DNA from: Serendipita indica DSM 11827 | Lineage: Eukaryota > Basidiomycota > Agaricomycetes > Sebacinales > Serendipitaceae | NCBI GenBank assembly: GCA_910890315.1 | Contig: CAJVGD010000010.1 | Location: forward strand, 868,001-932,000 | Reading direction: 5' to 3' | DNA: 64,000 nucleotides | Part shown: positions 59,780 through 64,000 of the stretch, in pieces | Layout: every line of letters begins with the position of its first letter | Numbering within the stretch: the first letter of the stretch is position 1 | Notes under the pieces: generated by a model | Database searches by the model: none | Seen by the model: only the letters and a program-made list of their open reading frames with translations | Told to the model about the DNA's origin: nothing | Made by a program: the position numbers and the translations under genes

Positions 59780-61029
59780 TATCATAGAATTTGAGCCAGT
59801 ATTATTGCCATCGCCTTATCCCACCAGTTATGCATCACGATGTTAGACGTCAAAGCCAAACGATATTACCAGTGCATGTACTAGAACATCGGTATTGTGT
59901 GCTGCCATCCCCCTACTCTATTTCGAGATAGGGATTTCATAGTTTCTGAATAAATGCTCCAAAGGCGGAGAGACCAAGCAAGTTTCACGCTCGGACGTGT
60001 AATCTGTTTTATATTGCCTCAAGCCAGGTCTTATTCGCATGAGCTGCGAATCAACCTGGGAGTCTTCTCCGGTCGCTCATTCACTTATAGTCGATCGGGC
60101 GGATACGCAGGGAGGTGGACTGAATATTGTTGCCGTCCATCCGCCGATGAACTTGATCGCGCGCACTAGCGTTTCAGAGAGCTGCCAAGTCACCAGCGCC
60201 TGAAAGGGGTGCTGAATCGTATTAGGGGTCGGGGTCGGTGCTTCGATTGTTCGCAGCGACTGCGCATTGAGATTTTGAATTTGGTTTACCTCACCGGTGT
60301 CAAGATGTGTCCAATAGAATGCGTTTACGATTACTCGGAGTCTCTGATGACACCTGACGATCGAGGTTCAGGCGATGGCCGCGTACTATTCCAAAGATGG
60401 TAGTTCCCCTTGTCTGGCGCCAATTTGGCGGGCCATGCGCTCCAAAAGACTGCAATAAGGCCACATGGCAGATTGGAATCTGGAACAAATATAAATAAAT
60501 TAAATTTCTGGAGGCTACCACGGGCGGGCCAATTGACGGTATAAAATACGCTCACCTTGGCAAATATTAGGTGGAACTAGGTATGAGGCGGATAGGCGGA
60601 AATTTTAATTAGTGCGGATCCCTGAGGAGGGCACTCTAGCACCCGTGGTGTGATGGGTACTTGTAGGGATATATATGCTGTGTGCCGTGACTCTGAGGGC
60701 TTATAGAGGTGTGCGATGTGTAGTAGTGAAAATCAGTGCCGTCAGTTAGAGGGAAAGGTTCGATGATGGGGCATATAGGATGCTAGTATGTAAAGTCAGT
60801 TTCGCATGTGGAGGCTGTTGGTCATGCGACAGTGTCGGGGTCTACCCGTTTCCTGAAAGCGGACCTTGGACTCATCCTAATTTGTGTTCCATCAATCCAT
60901 CCATTGCAAGGAAGACTTCATTTCTGACAAGAAACGTTAAAATAAGTGAATTATGCGAGTAGGTCACATCTCCACTGCCCCAAACACTTTCTTCCACTCG
61001 AGGGCTCGCTAACAATGCGCATTGTCCAG

Positions 61030-62624
61030 TGGCAGGCGCTCCCCCTGACAGACGGAAAACTTCAAAGAAAGTTATCCAATCAGACCTTAGTTACATTGCT
61101 CCACAACGCAACCAACGACCAGACAACGTCCAGCCATGTTCCCAACTCTCAACGGAGATGGGTGCGCTGCAGCACAACTCGACCCAGTCGAATACAGAAT
61201 TGTTAGAGCCCTTGCAGAGTATGCAATTGGGCTTTGTAGGCAATACTGCTTCTGTCTGCCCCATCAACCGTTTGCCCGTTGAGCTGCTGCGGGTCATCCT
61301 CAACGAAGCAAACGACGGCGAGTGCAGATACGATAGCCGTGGAACAATTGAAACTGGAATACCTACACGTGCGATTCAACTCACGCACGTCTGTCGGCGA
61401 TGGCGTGCAATCCTCTCGGGCATGCCTTCCCTGTGGACGGATGTGGCATTCTCCCTCTCGACAATAAAAGAGTGCAAGGCCAGAGAGCTGTGGTCTGTCA
61501 TTGCACCACGCACCCGGCAGAGTCTTGCCACGATTAGAATCCAGCACGCGGATTCTGGTCGTCTCACTCTTGCAGTGTGCAACCTCAAGGTTATGCGCTC
61601 CATCGAAAAACTTGCACTACATGTTGGATACCCGTCATCCGGCCTTACCTTCCTTAACCGCGAGTACACAAACCTGGCGTGCCGCTGCCGCGTACTGGAA
61701 TTGTACGGTGGTTACAGTGCGCCATCATGCCACGTTAACCTTTCTATCGCTCTTTACCACTTTGATGGTGTCGAAGGCCTAGTGATACGTGGGCTGGGGG
61801 ACGTGATGCTAGATGTCGCACCCTCCAAGCTAGCCTCGCTCACAGAGATCACTCTGAAGGATCTAGGTGAGGTTCGCCTCATAGATATCATGAGGGAGGT
61901 CAAGACCCTTTGCAATTTAATTTGCGTGAGGGTCGACGTCAAGTGGGAAGCGCCCGTTCAACGATTCGAATCTGGTCTGAAGAGGCTTGCGCTCATAGCC
62001 TTGGAAGACTATGGCTGGCTTTTCTATGTAATATTCCCCGCACTGGAGATCATCGAGTTCATGCAGACCCCCTCGACGTCATTCTCCCCCTTCGTTTCGA
62101 CCCTTCCCAAACTGAAGAGCCTCAACTGCGACATCAAGCAAGAGAAAACAATACTCGAAATGAACCGGACCTCGCACCGGCTCGAGCGTCTAGTCATCCA
62201 TTCAGACATTGTATTGCCCCTCTTCACCCCGGTGGCATACAATTTGACCCAACCCGTGTTCCCAAACCTTTCTATCCTCGAACTATGGCTCGAAAATTTA
62301 TCCATTGCCTCACTTGAACGCCTCATCTACGGGCGTTGTCTCCCAAGGAGCCATCAATTGTCTCTTCTCCCAACGGAAACGTCCCTGATCGCCACGCTTA
62401 GGCTCTACTGGAAGGCCTCTCCAGGTGAACCGGTTGTACAAACAGTTGAGGACAGCGAACTCATTGCTTCCGCAAGTCGGCGGAAAAGGGACGAGGTTGA
62501 GACTTACAACGGCAGGTATGTCCGACTGACGCTCGGATGGACGGAGGAGCCGGTAAGATTACCGGACTATACCAATTGGTTGTCCGACATTTATATGTCG
62601 GCAGCCAAATTCTATAAACCATAG
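61030..62624 (+). CDS. F-box protein, copy 2 (intact)
   Basis: One long exon gives about 531 residues without interruption. A helical N-terminus is followed by the F-box (CPINRLPVELLRVILNEAND, then THVCRRWRAILSGMPSLWTD) and an LRR-like C-terminal region with repeating strands (SKLASLTEITLKDLGEV, LPKLKSLNCDIKQEKTILEM, FPNLSILELWLENLSIASLE) and a conserved tail LPDYTNWLSDIYMSAAKFYK. The frame has no ATG at its 5' end. An intron with donor at gcga|gtaggt (about 60960) and acceptor cag at 61027-61029 would create one by joining A with TG. This is the only copy of the pair with an intact frame and probably the functional one, as a substrate receptor of an SCF ligase. Confidence 0.75.
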
Positions 62625-62852
62625 CGCAATTGAGTCGGGTGGGGATGTATGTAATACAATCCAGATCTTTTCAGATCTTTATCTCACACAAGAAGAGTAA
62701 ATGAAAGCCGTTTAGGTGTATCGCCATTAGAACATTGACTACCTTTACTGGTCCCCAAGCTCACTCAGTGAAACCGCTGACGCTCATTAGTGCAACTGAG
62801 CTAGAATGTGACCAGATAAAGTGGTAATATTACAAAGGGACCTAATATCAAG

Positions 62853-63530
62853 CTACGACGCGCTCATCTCTTCCACGGATTCAAGAAGCACACAGTGACT
62901 CTCTTCCGGAAAAGTGAGCCGTTCAACAGCATTTGCCGTATAGTCCCTCCAACAAGTTACGATTTTGAATCCGGGAGGGCAATCCAACCTCCCGGGAGCG
63001 ATGACCTGGAACTTGTGTGTAGAGAAGCGCTCGAGGAGCGTCTCGAACCCTTTCTCTGTGATGTCGACAATCACCCATCCACTTCTATACGTCTATTCTC
63101 TATTAGGCGAAAATTTTATCCGGAAGAACTATTCCCAACTGACCGCCAGCTTGTAGGATCTCGTCGCTTTCGGCAAAGGATCCACCTCCTGAGATTCTAG
63201 ATGTGCAATGATCTTATCTTCAAGCATCGTCAGGCCAAAATATTGTGCATCCTTCAGTAGGTTTTGTGTAGCGCCGTCTTTTGTCATGTACGATGGTACG
63301 ATGGAATCCGGTATCGGAATGACATCGTATCCACGTAAATGTGCTTGTATCAGCCGGATAATCAACGGTTCCTTGTGTAGAATGAGCTCCTTTGCGCCAG
63401 ACTTTGCCTCTTCAAAGTCACCGAGGAAGTAGGTGGCGAAGTAGTTACCCGGATCTGAAAGCAACTGATCCTTAGTTATCAAAATCTGTCTTGATCAACG
63501 ATAATTGTGTATTCGTCGACAGACATTAGA
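62853..63530 (-). pseudogene. BTB/POZ protein, copy 2 (1-nt deletion near the start)
   Basis: MSVDEYTIIVDQDRF from about 63525 runs into TGA/TAA because the coding strand reads agattttgataac where copy 1 has agattcttggtaac, one base longer. Past the lesion the BTB frame is open: LITKDQLLSDPGNYFATYFL, ELILHKEPLIIRLIQAHLRG, DGATQNLLKDAQYFGLTMLE. After a small intron comes the last exon (WVIVDITEKGFETLLERFST ... HCVLLESVEEMSAS). An internal start at 63482 (MITKDQ) would give a BTB lacking its first strand. The two BTB copies thus carry different lesions. Confidence 0.65.
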
Positions 63531-64000
63531 ACCGTAGAGGTCAAGAATTAGGAACTTGATCAACTCAACCGGAGAATGCACCGCTAGAATTCTGTCCATC
63601 AAAATAGAACACAATATAATTCCTTTGTAATAGAACAAAGGATATGCACCCCACTGAGTGCGATATCCATACTTCCCTGATCCACTTTGGGTTGTTAGTG
63701 GGCATGTAATACAGTCATAGCGAATCTTCGGACTAAGATATATCCAATCAAAGAGTACTCAGCCCGTCAAATCGGAGGCCGCTAGCCTAGGTTGTCTCGT
63801 TCGTAACATTGGCCTTTGAGTAACCGTACCCACCATGTACTCGAGGTCTGTGATGCGTCTATGCGTCGAAATTTCAATCAGAGATGACATTCCAAGGGTA
63901 CAGGTAGGTGGAAAGCGTTCTATTCCTCTTGGCGCATGGTATGAGAATGATTGTAAATGTGGTCTAGGGTTTGGATTCGAGGAGTGCATATACAGAATCA
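63531..64000. other. Right-edge region, no gene recognised
   Basis: AT-rich spacer followed by a minus-strand open frame (63759-63989) without recognisable motifs. It may be an exon of a gene that continues past the window, but nothing in it supports a call. Confidence 0.3.

Larger units (their letters stand above)
59780..63530. repeat. Direct duplication, copy 2 (F-box plus BTB unit)
   Basis: Second copy of the unit described at 55.14-58.93 kb, in the same orientation. No terminal inverted repeats or target-site duplications were noticed, so a transposon origin is not supported. Unequal crossing-over or local segmental duplication is more likely. Confidence 0.75.

Noticed and set aside
55140-63530. 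Transposon carrying F-box and BTB genes
   Set aside because: No terminal inverted repeats, target duplications, transposase or reverse transcriptase were seen around either copy.
1-64000. CRISPR arrays, tRNA or rRNA genes, telomeric repeats
   Set aside because: None noticed by eye. A tRNA could be missed without a covariance-model scan.

Overview
The window is genomic DNA of a filamentous basidiomycete. Most protein-coding genes are interrupted by many 45-60 nt GT-AG introns. The gene content (WSC-domain proteins, a WSC-linked glyoxal oxidase, an Egh16-type secreted protein, F-box and BTB multicopy genes, a DNMT5-type methyltransferase) fits Agaricomycetes, possibly near Rhizoctonia/Ceratobasidium. 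That placement is inference from gene content, not a search. Gene models were built by hand by joining reading frames at splice sites. For eight genes (Egh16, DNMT5-type, NAPE-PLD, 4-helix, MYND, MFS, H2A, H2B) the summed exon lengths divide exactly by three.

Layout. 0-18.6 kb is mostly housekeeping: a P-loop gene cut by the left edge, a secreted Egh16-like protein, a 2350-residue DNMT5-type methyltransferase-helicase, a transportin-3/Mtr10 importin head-to-head with an RRM protein, and a Gyp8/TBC1D20-type RabGAP head-to-head with a NAPE-PLD-like hydrolase. 19-25.4 kb holds a small MLKL/HeLo-like helical protein and a secreted glyoxal oxidase carrying six WSC domains. 25.8-41.3 kb is the most unusual part: four head-to-tail minus-strand genes, each joining a HerA/FtsK-like P-loop region with degenerate Walker motifs to two to ten winged-helix modules resembling LOTUS/OST-HTH, followed by a small membrane-protein gene and a relic of it. 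41.3-47.1 kb returns to ordinary genes: a MYND protein, an allantoate-permease-type transporter with an 11-nt microexon, and a divergent H2B/H2A pair. 47.2-64 kb is accessory: a short F-box gene, a five-WSC secreted protein, a decayed inverted WSC relative, and a direct duplication of about 4.7 kb carrying an F-box gene and a BTB gene, in which one F-box copy and both BTB copies are broken.

How the parts relate. The DNMT5-type enzyme combines methyltransferase, SNF2 ATPase and RING, with a PIP-like motif at its N-terminus, consistent with replication-coupled maintenance of CG methylation. The WSC proteins and glyoxal oxidase are secreted and probably act at the cell wall or on extracellular substrates. 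The pseudo-ATPase/LOTUS-like family is the best candidate for an undescribed system: a locally expanding family with a conserved fold, lost ATPase residues and a variable number of putative RNA-binding modules. No tRNA, rRNA, CRISPR array or intact transposon was recognised.
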